Source: Candidatus Cloacimonadota bacterium (lineage in GTDB: Bacteria > UBA4055). Taken from it: 39,641 bases of DNA. Both the position numbers and the translations under genes were made by a program. Positions within the stretch are counted from its first letter, which is position 1, and each line of letters opens with the position of its first letter. Under the pieces are notes generated by a model. It was given only the letters and a program-made list of their open reading frames with translations. It ran no database searches and was not told the origin of the DNA. The stretch spans positions 1 to 39,641 of the forward strand of contig PDON01000035.1 of NCBI GenBank assembly GCA_002742935.1, given 5' to 3'. Shown here in pieces: positions 17,120-26,012 of this stretch.

Positions 17120-17807
17120 GGTGTTCCTCGCTAGTATTTCTATTGTTTATCACCATAACAAATTCACCCTTTAGTGAAAGTTCTTCAATCTTTAATTTTA
17201 TAGATTTTGGCTTTCCTCTAAGTATAAGCTCTTGGGGCATTGTAGCTTTATATACAAAACAGCAACTTGCCTTTGGAAAAATTTTAACCATAGATTCCAT
17301 AAAATTTAAGATTCTGTAAGGTGTCTCCATTAAAACAATAACATCTTTTTTTGATTTTAAACTTTTTAGTACATTTTCTCTCTCAAAATCCTTTTTAGGT
17401 AAAAACCCATGATAGTAAAATGTAGAAATATCAAATCCTGAAACTACCAAAGCTGAAAGAAGAGAAGAGGCTCCGGGAACAGGAACAATTTTAATCCCTT
17501 TTTTTATACACTCTTTAACCAAAAACTTACCCGGATCAGCAAAGAGAGGAGTGCCACAATCTGAAATCAATGCTGCGTTTTCACCCTTCATTATAAACTC
17601 TGTAGCATAAGCAGAATCCTTTTTTTCATTATGCTCATTTAATAGAAAATAGTCCTTTTTAAAATCATACTCGTGAAAAATTCTATTAACACTCTTCTGC
17701 TCTTCACAAAATATAATATCTACGGATTTAAGAACCTTTAGGGCTCTTAAACTAATATCATCATAATTTCCAATAGGTATTGAAACCAAATATAGTTGTC
17801 CTTTCAT
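17073..17807 (-). CDS. rsmI: RsmI-type 16S rRNA (cytidine 1402-2'-O)-methyltransferase
   Basis: The 244-residue tetrapyrrole-methylase-fold enzyme has LYLVSIPIGNYDDISLRAL at the N-terminus, ALISDCGTPLFADPG and VPVPGASSLLSALVVSGF, plus YYHGFLPKK and a late LRGK, all RsmI landmarks. It differs from E. coli RsmI (about 286 residues) by lacking the C-terminal domain, and it reads CEEQKSV where the canonical family has AEDTRHT. It therefore belongs to a short, divergent RsmI clade, and its exact target should be treated as probable. It shares one base with the L,D-transpeptidase stop (TGATG). Confidence 0.82.
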   Translation of the reverse strand: MKGQLYLVSIPIGNYDDISLRALKVLKSVDIIFCEEQKSVNRIFHEYDFKKDYFLLNEHNEKKDSAYATEFIMKGENAALISDCGTPLFADPGKFLVKECIKKGIKIVPVPGASSLLSALVVSGFDISTFYYHGFLPKKDFERENVLKSLKSKKDVIVLMETPYRILNFMESMVKIFPKASCCFVYKATMPQELILRGKPKSIKLKIEELSLKGEFVMVINNRNTSEEHHEFHKNRRKNSFSKR

Positions 17808-18781
17808 CAGTTCTCCCTAATATCGACAATAGTACCTATTTCAACACTATCAAAAAGCTCTATTACTTCACTATTTCTCATTCTAATACACCCGTGAGAA
17901 GCCACTTTACCAATAAGTCCCTCCTCCGGTGTCCCATGTATATAGATATATCTCTCTTTTGAGTTTTTGTTTCCCTTCTCTATACCATCAAGCCATAAAA
18001 CTCTAGTTAAAACAGAGTCTGTATCCCTATCCTTGTCATCATAGTATATATCACTTATTCTACCGGTATTAATCCTACCTATAAAGATTGTACCAAGCTC
18101 TGCTTTATCTCCAAACTTCTCAGATATAACATGTTTTCCTAAAGGTGTTTTATTACTTCCGGGTTCAGAACCAACTCCATAAGATGAGGAGGATATATCA
18201 TACTTCTTTAAAAATTCTTCCCCGCTGTACAAATACATCTTTTGCTCTCTGATATTTATAACAATATTTCTTGACTTCTTATCAATTTTTTTAGGTTTTA
18301 TAATTTCAGAATCTATATCCTCAGTAATTTTATTTTTAGTAATAATCTTCTCACTGTCAATCTCTTTATTTTTCATATCTTTTAAAACCTTTAAACTTTC
18401 TAAACTATCCTCAAACAAGCAAATTTTATCTCTTTCATAACTAATAGTTTTATTATAGTCATCAATTGCCTTATCATAGGAAGCAGATAACCTTTTCAAA
18501 GAGTCAATTGAAAACAAAATTTTATTTTTTAAATCCATATCAAATTGTATTAAAGAGTCTCTGTAAGCTACAAATTCAATATAACTGTAAATGATACTGT
18601 TTATCTCTTTTTTTTCTATTGGTTTATAGTTAGGGGTAGATCTTAAAGAATCTATTTTACTAAATAGGTCTGAGTATATTCTCTCGGAATCTTTAATATC
18701 CCTATCTCTATACTCCGGTACAGAAAATGGATATAGATATAAACTAAAAATAAAAACAGATAAAATTAAAAACTTATTCAT
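17807..18781 (-). CDS. L,D-transpeptidase (YkuD domain), exported
   Basis: A 324-residue envelope protein. A signal peptide (about residues 1-18) is followed by a helical, coiled-coil-like region (about 25-160) and a C-terminal YkuD domain starting near NIVINIREQKMYLYSG. The catalytic motif is HGTPEEGLIGKVASHGCIRM with the nucleophile Cys298, so the enzyme should form 3-3 (DAP-DAP) cross-links or attach a protein to peptidoglycan. ATG 18779-18781 is chosen over the earlier in-frame ATG at 18802 because GGAG lies 5 bases upstream and the signal peptide begins there. It overlaps the glucosaminidase stop by 8 bp. Confidence 0.9.
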   Translation of the reverse strand: MNKFLILSVFIFSLYLYPFSVPEYRDRDIKDSERIYSDLFSKIDSLRSTPNYKPIEKKEINSIIYSYIEFVAYRDSLIQFDMDLKNKILFSIDSLKRLSASYDKAIDDYNKTISYERDKICLFEDSLESLKVLKDMKNKEIDSEKIITKNKITEDIDSEIIKPKKIDKKSRNIVINIREQKMYLYSGEEFLKKYDISSSSYGVGSEPGSNKTPLGKHVISEKFGDKAELGTIFIGRINTGRISDIYYDDKDRDTDSVLTRVLWLDGIEKGNKNSKERYIYIHGTPEEGLIGKVASHGCIRMRNSEVIELFDSVEIGTIVDIREN

Positions 18782-19544
18782 TAGAACTCCAGATAATCTC
18801 AAAACTCTTTTTTGAAATGTATAGATCTTTACACAATGGAATTAGTCCGGCTGAATTTATAATCTTTTTAACTTTAACAGGCCAATCTTCTCTAAAGTTA
18901 AAAGATCTTGGTTTCCCACCTATTTTACTTATAAAACCGGTAACAATATCCTCTCTAAAAAGGGCTTTTTTACCATCTTTTCTAACAACACTATCACACC
19001 ATGCTTTAGCTTCTCTAAATAGAGGAACCTTACTCTTAGAACTTATCCAACTTTTACAAAAATCCTCTATATTGTTTATCTTAGCCTTAGTAAAAGCAAC
19101 TCTATTCTTAGAAAAGTAGAGAATCGAATCCAATGTACCTGCGTAAGGCTTTGGTCTATAATCTTTTTTTAGGCTTGGAGATCTTAAAGAGTAGGTAATT
19201 GTATCTAAAGGAGATCTTTTAAAATTTATAGTATCTAGAATAACTCTCTTCTCTTTTTTGCTGTAAGGTAAATAGAGAGCCGGCAGCTCTGCTTCCCCTT
19301 TTCTTGCTCCCAAGCTCAAAATGTTACCTGTTACTTTGGATACATATCCACTTCCAAAACCACTCTCAAGAGCAGCAATACCAAGAACTGCCGCCGGAGG
19401 AATATTTTCATTTACACTAATATGAACGGTTTCTTTCGCTATGGGTTCAAAGAAATCTTTAACATGAGATAAGTTTCTAAAGCTATAATTCTTTGAGTAT
19501 ATAGAGAATACAGCAAAAATCAAAAAAACTATAAAATATCTCAA
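18774..19544 (-). CDS. Exported N-acetylglucosaminidase-domain protein (FlgJ/Bax type)
   Basis: A 256-residue protein with a signal peptide (about 1-17). The segment IPPAAVLGIAALESGFGSGYVSKVTGNILSLGA is the glucosaminidase (PF01832) core as seen in FlgJ, LytG and Bax (family: ilAQaaxESGWGxS...NxFGi), including the catalytic Glu in ALESG. The SYAGTLDSIL part continues the domain. It should cut peptidoglycan glycan chains. The start is TTG (19542-19544) with GGAGG 7 bases upstream. It heads the glucosaminidase-LDT-rsmI-Cys-rich-Trm112 operon, each gene overlapping the next. Flagellar genes are 15 kb away, so a FlgJ role is not supported. Confidence 0.82.
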   Translation of the reverse strand: MRYFIVFLIFAVFSIYSKNYSFRNLSHVKDFFEPIAKETVHISVNENIPPAAVLGIAALESGFGSGYVSKVTGNILSLGARKGEAELPALYLPYSKKEKRVILDTINFKRSPLDTITYSLRSPSLKKDYRPKPYAGTLDSILYFSKNRVAFTKAKINNIEDFCKSWISSKSKVPLFREAKAWCDSVVRKDGKKALFREDIVTGFISKIGGKPRSFNFREDWPVKVKKIINSAGLIPLCKDLYISKKSFEIIWSSNE

Positions 19545-19585
19545 AATAAACCTCCAAGCTTATTAACTAGGATCTGCTGAAAAAG

Positions 19586-19706
19586 TGCAAGGCTTCAAAG
19601 TTACGGCAAAATGGATCCAAAGGGACGGAGCCTACAGGAGTAGGTGAGTACTATAATAGAGATTTTAACGCCGAACACAAAGAGACAGCACTTCAAGAAG
19701 CCTGCA
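19586..19706. repeat. 121-bp non-coding element with imperfect terminal inverted repeats
   Basis: TGCAAGGCTTC (19586-19596) and GAAGCCTGCA (19697-19706) form an imperfect inverted repeat at the ends. Inside, CCTAC-AGGA-GTAGG (19631-19644) is a perfect hairpin. The element is richer in GC than the flanks and has no credible reading frame. It lies downstream of the HTH-PtsN gene and upstream of the glucosaminidase operon. It looks like a dispersed intergenic repeat or a small structured RNA. Confidence 0.5.
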
Positions 19707-19757
19707 AGCCTCTCAAGATAATATAAAAAAATCTGTAAAGATCTCCAAAATATAGTT

Positions 19758-20444
19758 TTAACCTTCCAAGAGATCTTTATCAATATCAATTAATTTAGAA
19801 AGAATGCTTTGGGTAGTTGTTGTATGATCACACTCTTTAACAACATCATATTTTAAACATAGCTTAGATATTTCAGCCAAAGTTTTCAAATGTTCAGATG
19901 AAGTTTTACTGAAAATAAAGAAACTTATCTTTACTTTCCTCTCTTTTTCATCAATATTTTTAGGCAGAGAAATAAAATTTTCATTAACAGTTACAATTAC
20001 AAAACTTCTCTTAAATTTAAACTCACCAACAACTTTTGGATGAGGAATGGAAACACCATCTTTTATTATTGTAGGTATTATATTCTCTCTATCAATAAGA
20101 GATTGATACAGTTTTTCTCTGTCAATTTTATCACAAATATCATCTTTAATTGTAGATACAACCTCTTTAAAAACCTCTTCCATACTATCCTTTTTAAGGA
20201 AAAGTACCGTTCCGTTATTTAAAGCCTTAACCAGAGGAGAACTAAAGTTGGTATCTTCACATATATCTTCTAAATTTCTTATGCGTATCTTACTTTTAGA
20301 TGCCCACCTTTCAAGTTCTTTAAGATCAAACTTAACCTCATTACCAATTCTATAGCTAATAATACTACCCTGTTTGACCCATCTTTTGAGAGTTGCCTCA
20401 TTTGTTCTCAACATTTTCGCAGCTGATTCACAATTTAAGAACAT
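19758..20444 (-). CDS. HTH - PTS EIIA(Ntr/fructose) fusion regulator
   Basis: A 228-residue two-domain protein. Residues 1-50 form an excisionase/MerR-like helix-turn-helix (MFLNCESAAKMLRTNEATLKRWVKQG, then a YRIGNEVKF wing). Residues about 75-225 form a PTS EIIA type-2 domain with the phospho-site GVSIPHPK (His135), and KISFFIFSKTSSEHLKTLAEIS near the end. EIIA(Ntr) proteins receive phosphate from a PTS relay and control carbon, nitrogen or potassium processes. Here the DNA-binding domain suggests direct regulation by phosphorylation state. No HPr or EI is in view. It is transcribed alone, with a promoter at 20522-20549 and a hairpin over the ribosome site. Confidence 0.85.
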   Translation of the reverse strand: MFLNCESAAKMLRTNEATLKRWVKQGSIISYRIGNEVKFDLKELERWASKSKIRIRNLEDICEDTNFSSPLVKALNNGTVLFLKKDSMEEVFKEVVSTIKDDICDKIDREKLYQSLIDRENIIPTIIKDGVSIPHPKVVGEFKFKRSFVIVTVNENFISLPKNIDEKERKVKISFFIFSKTSSEHLKTLAEISKLCLKYDVVKECDHTTTTQSILSKLIDIDKDLLEG

Positions 20445-20451
20445 TTTAAAT

Positions 20452-20470
20452 CCCCAAGTTTTAATTGGGG
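20452..20470 (-). promoter_or_regulatory. Hairpin occluding the ribosome binding site of the HTH-EIIA gene
   Basis: On the minus strand CCCCAA (20465-20470) and TTGGGG (20452-20457) pair with a 7-nt loop. The TTGGGGA arm is the only Shine-Dalgarno-like sequence before the ATG at 20444, so the stem would cover it. There is no U-run right after the stem, so it is not a classic terminator. Confidence 0.45.
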
Positions 20471-20521
20471 AAAAAATACAACCTATTTTTTAATTAACCA
20501 AGAATATTTTAATATATTTTT

Positions 20522-20549
20522 ATTATGAAAAGAGAGAATTTCATATCAA
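20522..20549 (-). promoter_or_regulatory. Sigma70-type promoter of the HTH-EIIA gene
   Basis: On the minus strand TTGATA (20544-20549) and CATAAT (20522-20527) are separated by 16 bases, about 80 bp before the start codon. Confidence 0.45.
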
Positions 20550-20588
20550 AATAAGTTTTTAATCCCCCTAAGAAAAGATAAGCTACAA

Positions 20589-21995
20589 TTAACTATCAAT
20601 TATCCTAACTCTTGATATTTGAGCTTTAGGATAGAAAAATTTCAATATTTTATCTGATGAGCCCCCCTCTAATCCCAATCCTATTGCAGATGCCTGACAC
20701 ATACCTGCTCCATGCCCATGACCACTGCCATAAAAAGTAAATATTTCACCTCTTTTAATAACATAAAAGTTACTACTGTACAGAGAATTTTTACTTAATG
20801 ATTTTCTTATCTCAAGCTCATTATCTAAGACTAATAAACCTTTGGTTCCAACAATCTCTAATTTTGTAACCTTTCCACTTCTATTTCTTGATTTGACAAA
20901 AATATTCTCAACTCTTCCTAAATTTTTTCTAAATTTTCTCTTAATATTTTTTGATATTTCAGATGATGAGGATTTCAAGTTCCATCTATAATACTTAAAC
21001 AGATATTCAAGAGATTGATCAGAGTTGTAACTTTTCAAATCAAAATATGAAGGAAATTTTGTATCTATATACAACCTAAACTCATCTTCCAAAGATAAAT
21101 TTAATGAAGGTGTGGTTTTTGTTGTCCATACCGGTTCAATGTAGTCAAGATCTATCCCCTTCCAAACATCTTTGGAATAATTGGTTCTACCACCGGATAC
21201 AGCATGAAAAAATGCTGTGATAGGCTCATTATTGTAAGTAAGAATAATATTTTTGGTTAGTTCAACAGCTCTATCTGTTTTTTCAGTTCTCTTATTATTG
21301 CCATAATAAGCTTGATCATATACAGAAGAGAGTATATCGTAATCACTATTTTCTCTATCTATTATAGCTCTATAAGCATTTGTTCTTGCTAATACAGCTT
21401 GTGCTTTTAAAGCCTCAATAGGTGATTTAGCAGGCATTTCTGAAGGAACTACTCCCTTTAAATATTCCTCAATACTTATACTGTTTACAGCAATCAAGCT
21501 TTTTCTATTTTTTATAATCAATTCCCCTGAAAAACTAATACTTTTTCTACTGCTCCAATGAGAACCTTTACCAACCCTCTTTGATTTTATGGTAAAACTA
21601 CTGGTCTCATTGACTGGATAAAGCTCTATGGAACTTAGAGTGTTAATCCTATTTCTTCCTTTATACAATCTTATTAATTTCCCATACTTTGAAACGGAGT
21701 AACTACCACTATTTAGAATGGTTTTACTGTTGAGAACAAAAGATCCTTTTAAATTAAACCTAAAACTTTTTACTCCATTGATTATTGAAACACGAATATC
21801 TTTTTTATTTGAAATATAGTAACTTTTAGAGTTAGCCTTATTTTTCTGTTCTCCTTCTTCAAAATTTTTAGGATAATCCTTAAGCTCCTTTACTTCTATC
21901 TCTTTATCAAATTTTGGAATATTTTTTTTTCTTAGAACAGGGGAGCAAGAAATAAAGAGAGATATAAAAACTAAAAACAGAGAGTGTTTAATCAT
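20589..21995 (-). CDS. SpoIID/LytB-domain lipoprotein
   Basis: A 468-residue lipoprotein: signal sequence MIKHSLFLVFISLFISC with Cys at the lipobox end. The second half is a SpoIID/LytB (PF08486) domain: SIEEYLKGVVPSEMP, EALKAQAVLARTNAYRA, VYDQAYYG, FFHAVSGGRTNYSKDVW, and the terminal GSGHGHGAGMCQASAIGLG. SpoIID of Bacillus is a lytic transglycosylase; in non-sporulating diderms such proteins act in the envelope or septum. The catalytic Glu region (PSEMP) is intact. The ATG at 21993-21995 is preferred to the one at 22013 because it abuts the signal peptide and has GGA upstream. It is single and follows the ackA terminator. Confidence 0.88.
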   Translation of the reverse strand: MIKHSLFLVFISLFISCSPVLRKKNIPKFDKEIEVKELKDYPKNFEEGEQKNKANSKSYYISNKKDIRVSIINGVKSFRFNLKGSFVLNSKTILNSGSYSVSKYGKLIRLYKGRNRINTLSSIELYPVNETSSFTIKSKRVGKGSHWSSRKSISFSGELIIKNRKSLIAVNSISIEEYLKGVVPSEMPAKSPIEALKAQAVLARTNAYRAIIDRENSDYDILSSVYDQAYYGNNKRTEKTDRAVELTKNIILTYNNEPITAFFHAVSGGRTNYSKDVWKGIDLDYIEPVWTTKTTPSLNLSLEDEFRLYIDTKFPSYFDLKSYNSDQSLEYLFKYYRWNLKSSSSEISKNIKRKFRKNLGRVENIFVKSRNRSGKVTKLEIVGTKGLLVLDNELEIRKSLSKNSLYSSNFYVIKRGEIFTFYGSGHGHGAGMCQASAIGLGLEGGSSDKILKFFYPKAQISRVRIIDS

Positions 21996-22080
21996 TAAAA
22001 AGTCCACATCCATTAAAAAACAAAAAACTTTGGTCTATATTATAATAAAATTTACAAAAGTTCAACCTATAAAATAAAAA

Positions 22081-22100
22081 AGCCGAGAAAAATCTCGGCT
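22081..22100 (-). terminator. Intrinsic terminator of ackA
   Basis: On the minus strand the 8-bp stem AGCCGAGA / TCTCGGCT with a 4-nt loop is followed by a run of Ts. It lies 28 bp past the ackA stop. Confidence 0.9.
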
Positions 22101-22127
22101 CTAATTTAATAAAAATCATTCACAGAT

Positions 22128-23336
22128 TTAGAGATTATTTACAATCTCTTTGGTATCTTTTGCAATAACTAACTCTTCATTAGTAGGGAAAACCATAACC
22201 TTTGTTCTTGAGTTTTCAGTAGAGATAAGTTGAACCTTTCCTCTTAAGCCGTCATTCTTCTCTTTTGAGAATTCAACACCAAGATACTCAAAACCTTTAC
22301 AAATATCCTCTCTAACTTCAGGACCGTTTTCACCAATACCACCGGTAAAGACAATAAGATCAACTCCACCCATAGCAGCAGAATAAGCACCAATATATTT
22401 TTTAACTCTGTATGAGAACATATCTAAAGCAAGTTGAGCTTTTTCATTCTTTTCATTCCAAGCAGCTTCCTCAACATCTCTCATATCTGATGATACTTCA
22501 GAAATACCTAAAAGACCACTCTTCTTATTTATAAGAGCATTAGCCTCTTCAACATTTAAGCCTTTTTTCTGCATAACATAGATTAAAGCTCCAAGATCAA
22601 GATTACCTGCTCTGGTACCCATAAGCAAACCTTCAACAGGAGTGAACCCCATAGAAGTATCTATAGATTTACCATTTTTAACAGCACAGATAGAAGCTCC
22701 GTTACCTAGATGACAAGTAATAATTTTCATATCTTTAGCATCTTTTCCAAGTGACTTTGCAGCTTCTTCAGCAACAAATCTGTGAGATGTTCCGTGGAAT
22801 CCGTATCTTCTAATCTTAAGCTCTTCATAAAGTGAGTATGGTAGAGCATACATGTATGCATATGCAGGCATTGTTTGGTGGAAAGTAGTATCAAATACAG
22901 CTACCTGTGGAACATTTGGCAAAATATTTTTGATAGCATAAATACCCTTAAGATTTGCAGGGTTATGAAGAGGAGCTAAAACACAAAGGTCTTCAATCTT
23001 TTTAATAGACTCTTCATTTAAATATGCACTCTTTGCAAAGCACTCACCACCATGGGCAACTCTATGACCAACAGCCTCAATCTCTTCCAAAGATGAAACA
23101 CATCCATAATCTTCACTTGTTAAGATCTCAAAAACATACTCAATAGCTTTCTGATGGTCAGGAATCTCTCTTGAAAAAGATGATTTTTTACCATTTTCAT
23201 CCTTATGCTTAATGTTTGATCCTGCAATACCAATCTTATCAACAAGACCAATACCCAAAATCTTCTCACTTGCATCCATCTTTAACAATTGATATTTTAG
23301 TGATGAACTTCCACAATTGATAACCAATACATTCAT
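22128..23336 (-). CDS. ackA: Acetate kinase
   Basis: AckA interconverts acetyl phosphate + ADP and acetate + ATP, giving substrate-level ATP in fermentation. The 402-residue product has the standard length. Landmarks: the start MNVLVINCGSSSLKYQL, GHRVAHGGE, VFDTTFHQTMP, RRYGFHGTSHRFVA, HLGNGASICAV, DTSMGFTPVEGLLMGTR and FTGGIGENGPEVR. ATG 23334-23336 is chosen over the in-frame ATG at 23351 because GGGGAG sits directly upstream and the protein begins at the canonical MNVLVINCG. Phosphotransacetylase is not adjacent. Own promoter (23439-23468) and terminator suggest a monocistronic gene. Confidence 0.97.
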   Translation of the reverse strand: MNVLVINCGSSSLKYQLLKMDASEKILGIGLVDKIGIAGSNIKHKDENGKKSSFSREIPDHQKAIEYVFEILTSEDYGCVSSLEEIEAVGHRVAHGGECFAKSAYLNEESIKKIEDLCVLAPLHNPANLKGIYAIKNILPNVPQVAVFDTTFHQTMPAYAYMYALPYSLYEELKIRRYGFHGTSHRFVAEEAAKSLGKDAKDMKIITCHLGNGASICAVKNGKSIDTSMGFTPVEGLLMGTRAGNLDLGALIYVMQKKGLNVEEANALINKKSGLLGISEVSSDMRDVEEAAWNEKNEKAQLALDMFSYRVKKYIGAYSAAMGGVDLIVFTGGIGENGPEVREDICKGFEYLGVEFSKEKNDGLRGKVQLISTENSRTKVMVFPTNEELVIAKDTKEIVNNL

Positions 23337-23438
23337 TTTTACTCCCCGCATTTACAATTAAAAAACTAACAAGCCTAAAGATAAGCCAATAAGAAGAGAC
23401 TTATCATACAAGATTAAAAAGTCCCAAACCCAAGATAA

Positions 23439-23468
23439 ATAATATGAAACATATACCTCTTTAGTCAA
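23439..23468 (-). promoter_or_regulatory. ackA: Sigma70-type promoter of ackA
   Basis: On the minus strand TTGACT (23463-23468) and TATTAT (23439-23444) are separated by 18 bases, about 100 bp before the ackA start. Confidence 0.6.
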
Positions 23469-23519
23469 CTATATTTTTTACAAAAATATACCTATTTTTA
23501 TAAAAAAACAAGGAGATCT

Positions 23520-24353
23520 CTAACCAAAAAATCTTTCCATCATAAGTTTTTCAACAGAGTTATTATTTACAACAAAATTAATGTTTGGAAAACGGTTGGA
23601 AAGATACCTTTTTATTAAAGGTTGATTTTTAGCAACTGAACCATGCAGATAAACTCTATTAAGATCATAACCAAGCTTTTTACACATACTCTTAATATCT
23701 GAGCTTAATAGATCTATCTGTTCATTAAATTGAGAAAGAGTAGACTCATCTTCAATATTATCAAAAAACTTTTTTGAAAAACTTGAAATATACTGCTTTG
23801 CACTCTCTCCATATATATTTTTTAAAATGTCTTGTTCTTTCTCAAAATCGTTGGGAAGTACACCCTTTAAAACATTTCTCAAATATAATCTTCCAAAGGT
23901 AAAACCGGAACAATAGTCATCAATATGAAAGCCATTCCCCCCTACCTTTATAAGATCTCTATTTTTATCGACTCCCATAATTACAGAACCCGTTCCCATT
24001 ATAATGACAATACCCTCACCATACCCTAAAAGAGTTTCTATAAGAATTTCTCCATCACCAAAAAGTTTGATCTCCTCTAAGTTGAGAGTTGTTAAGGTTC
24101 TAAGCTTATCAACAATATACCCCTCTCTATCTCTTGACTCGTAAAACCCTGCATTTGCAGAGTAGAGAAATATATTGTCATTACTACTATAATTTTTCTC
24201 CAAATATTTAAAAATTGAGCAATAAGTATTAAAAAACCTTTCCTCTTCATAAAAGTTTGAACCATCAAAAGTTAAAGTTTTAACCTTATTCTCATCTTTT
24301 ATCATAATTGCCGTTTTTGTGCCACCACCATCAGCAGTTATATAAACATTCAT
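23520..24353 (-). CDS. BadF/BadG/BcrA-type ATPase, N-acetylglucosamine-kinase-like
   Basis: A 277-residue ASKHA-fold kinase. It starts with ITADGGGTKTAIM (phosphate-1 loop), has a LIETLLGYGEGIVIIMGTGSV phosphate-2 region and VGGNGFHIDDYCSGFTFG, the sequence typical of N-acetylglucosamine kinase/BadF-family proteins, then a VYLHGSVAKN adenosine-binding segment. Likely phosphorylation of an amino sugar, possibly from peptidoglycan recycling; the family also includes benzoyl-CoA reductase activators, but those carry Fe-S cysteines not seen here. AAGAGG precedes the ATG. A terminator separates it from asnS. Confidence 0.78.
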   Translation of the reverse strand: MNVYITADGGGTKTAIMIKDENKVKTLTFDGSNFYEEERFFNTYCSIFKYLEKNYSSNDNIFLYSANAGFYESRDREGYIVDKLRTLTTLNLEEIKLFGDGEILIETLLGYGEGIVIIMGTGSVIMGVDKNRDLIKVGGNGFHIDDYCSGFTFGRLYLRNVLKGVLPNDFEKEQDILKNIYGESAKQYISSFSKKFFDNIEDESTLSQFNEQIDLLSSDIKSMCKKLGYDLNRVYLHGSVAKNQPLIKRYLSNRFPNINFVVNNNSVEKLMMERFFG

Positions 24354-24379
24354 AGAAAAAACCTCTTAAAAGTTAATTA

Positions 24380-24408
24380 AAAACCCCCAACTCTATATTG
24401 GGGGTTTT
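24380..24408 (-). terminator. asnS: Intrinsic terminator of asnS
   Basis: AAAACCCCCAA / TTGGGGGTTTT, an 11-bp perfect stem with a 7-nt loop, starts 11 bp past the asnS stop and is followed by further Ts on the minus strand. The next gene starts only 26 bp later, so some read-through or a promoter inside this region must serve it. Confidence 0.88.
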
Positions 24409-24419
24409 AATTAGTTATC

Positions 24420-25805
24420 CTAAAATTCTGCATTTTTAGGTGTTCTTGGGAAAGGTATAACATCCCTAATATTCTCAACACCGGTAACATACATAACAGC
24501 TCTCTCAAAACCAAGACCATAACCTGCATGAGGATTTGTTCCATATTTTCTCAAATCAAGATACCATGAGTAATCCTCTTTCTCTAATCCAAGCTCCTCA
24601 ATTCTCTTAACAAGAGTATTATAATCATCCTCTCTTTGAGATCCTCCAATAATCTCTCCAACACCCGGAACTAAGAGATCCATAGCTGCAACAGTTTTAT
24701 TGTCAGAATTAAGCTTCATATAGAAAGCTTTAATATTTTTTGGATAATCTGTTACAAAAACAGGCTTTTTAAAATGCTCTTCTGTTAAATATTTTTCATG
24801 TTCTGTTTGAAGATCAACTCCCCATTTAACCTTATACTCAAAATCTTTACCTGATTTTTCCAAAATATCAATAGCTTCGGTATAGGTAATTCTCACAAAA
24901 TCTGAATCTATTATCTTTTTCAACCTGTCAATCAACCCCTTATCAACAAACTTGTTGAAAAACTCCATCTCTTCAGGAGCATTTTCAAGAACATATGAAA
25001 AGATATACTTCATCATCTCCTCAGCGAGATCCATATCATCTTTAAGATCTGCAAAAGCTATTTCAGGCTCAATCATCCAAAATTCTGAAGCGTGTCTTTG
25101 TGTGTATGAGTTTTCAGCTCTAAATGTAGGGCCAAAAGTATAAACATTTCTAAATGCCATACAATAGTTTTCAACATTTAATTGACCACTTACTGTAAGA
25201 TTTGTCTCTTTTCCAAAAAAATCCTTTGAGTAATCAACACTTTTATCATCTTTTAAAGGTGGATCCTTAGGATCTAGAGTGGTAACTCTAAACATCTCAC
25301 CTGCACCTTCACAATCACTTCCCGTAATTATTGGAGTGTGTACATAAACAAAGTTTTTCTCATTAAAAAATTTATGTATTGCAAATGCTAACAATGATCT
25401 AACCCTAAAAACAGCTGAATAAAGGTTTGTTCTAGGTCTAAGATGGGCTATTGTTCTTAAAAACTCTCTTGTATGTCTCTTTTTCTGTAAAGGAAAATCC
25501 TCTTCCGAATCACCAATAAGAGTAACTTCATTAGCTTTTATCTCAAATGTTTGACCCTTACCTTCACTTTCAACAAAACTACCCTTAACACTAATTGAAG
25601 AACCTGTTCTAAATTTTGAAATTTCTGAAAAATTTTCTAAATCATCTTCAAATACTATCTGTATATTTTTAAAGAAAGTACCATCGTTTAATTCAATAAA
25701 TCCAAACTTTTTAGAAGCCCTTAAAGTTCTTATCCAGCCGGATACTTCAACATCCTTGCCAACAAATTCTGATGTTCTTTTATAGAACGACCTTACACTA
25801 TGCAT
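24420..25805 (-). CDS. asnS: Asparaginyl-tRNA synthetase
   Basis: AsnRS charges tRNA(Asn). The 461-residue class II synthetase has the N-terminal OB fold ([24 protein letters not shown]), motif 1 near [26 protein letters not shown], motif 2 in [24 protein letters not shown] and motif 3 [15 protein letters not shown] followed by [16 protein letters not shown]. The start at ATG 25803-25805 is preferred to in-frame ATGs further upstream because GGAG is 6 bases before it. A short GC hairpin (ACCCCC-AAT-GGGGGT, 25899-25913) is in the presumed leader. Presence of asnS suggests direct charging rather than the amidotransferase route. Confidence 0.96.
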   Translation of the reverse strand: MHSVRSFYKRTSEFVGKDVEVSGWIRTLRASKKFGFIELNDGTFFKNIQIVFEDDLENFSEISKFRTGSSISVKGSFVESEGKGQTFEIKANEVTLIGDSEEDFPLQKKRHTREFLRTIAHLRPRTNLYSAVFRVRSLLAFAIHKFFNEKNFVYVHTPIITGSDCEGAGEMFRVTTLDPKDPPLKDDKSVDYSKDFFGKETNLTVSGQLNVENYCMAFRNVYTFGPTFRAENSYTQRHASEFWMIEPEIAFADLKDDMDLAEEMMKYIFSYVLENAPEEMEFFNKFVDKGLIDRLKKIIDSDFVRITYTEAIDILEKSGKDFEYKVKWGVDLQTEHEKYLTEEHFKKPVFVTDYPKNIKAFYMKLNSDNKTVAAMDLLVPGVGEIIGGSQREDDYNTLVKRIEELGLEKEDYSWYLDLRKYGTNPHAGYGLGFERAVMYVTGVENIRDVIPFPRTPKNAEF

Positions 25806-25980
25806 AAAGATCTCCATATATTTATAAACTGTAATAAAATTTCGATAACAAAATGAGTAAAACAAAGTTTCTCATCTACAATGACAACATACAAAGCTAC
25901 CCCCAATGGGGGTTATTAAAAGTTGCGACAAAAAATATATATAAGTACAACTTTTTCATAATAACAATTTAACCTTCAAA

Positions 25981-26012
25981 AAAAAAGAAGTGCCGGAAGG
26001 CACTTCTTTTTT
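25981..26012 (-). terminator. Strong intrinsic terminator of the 62-residue zinc-protein gene
   Basis: A 14-bp perfect stem (AAAAAAGAAGTGCC / GGCACTTCTTTTTT) with a GGAA loop begins immediately after the stop codon at 26013-26015. Confidence 0.92.

Noticed and set aside
19601..19789. 62-codon open frame on the minus strand across the 121-bp element
   Set aside because: It overlaps the end of the HTH-EIIA gene in another frame and runs through the inverted-repeat element; no motif.
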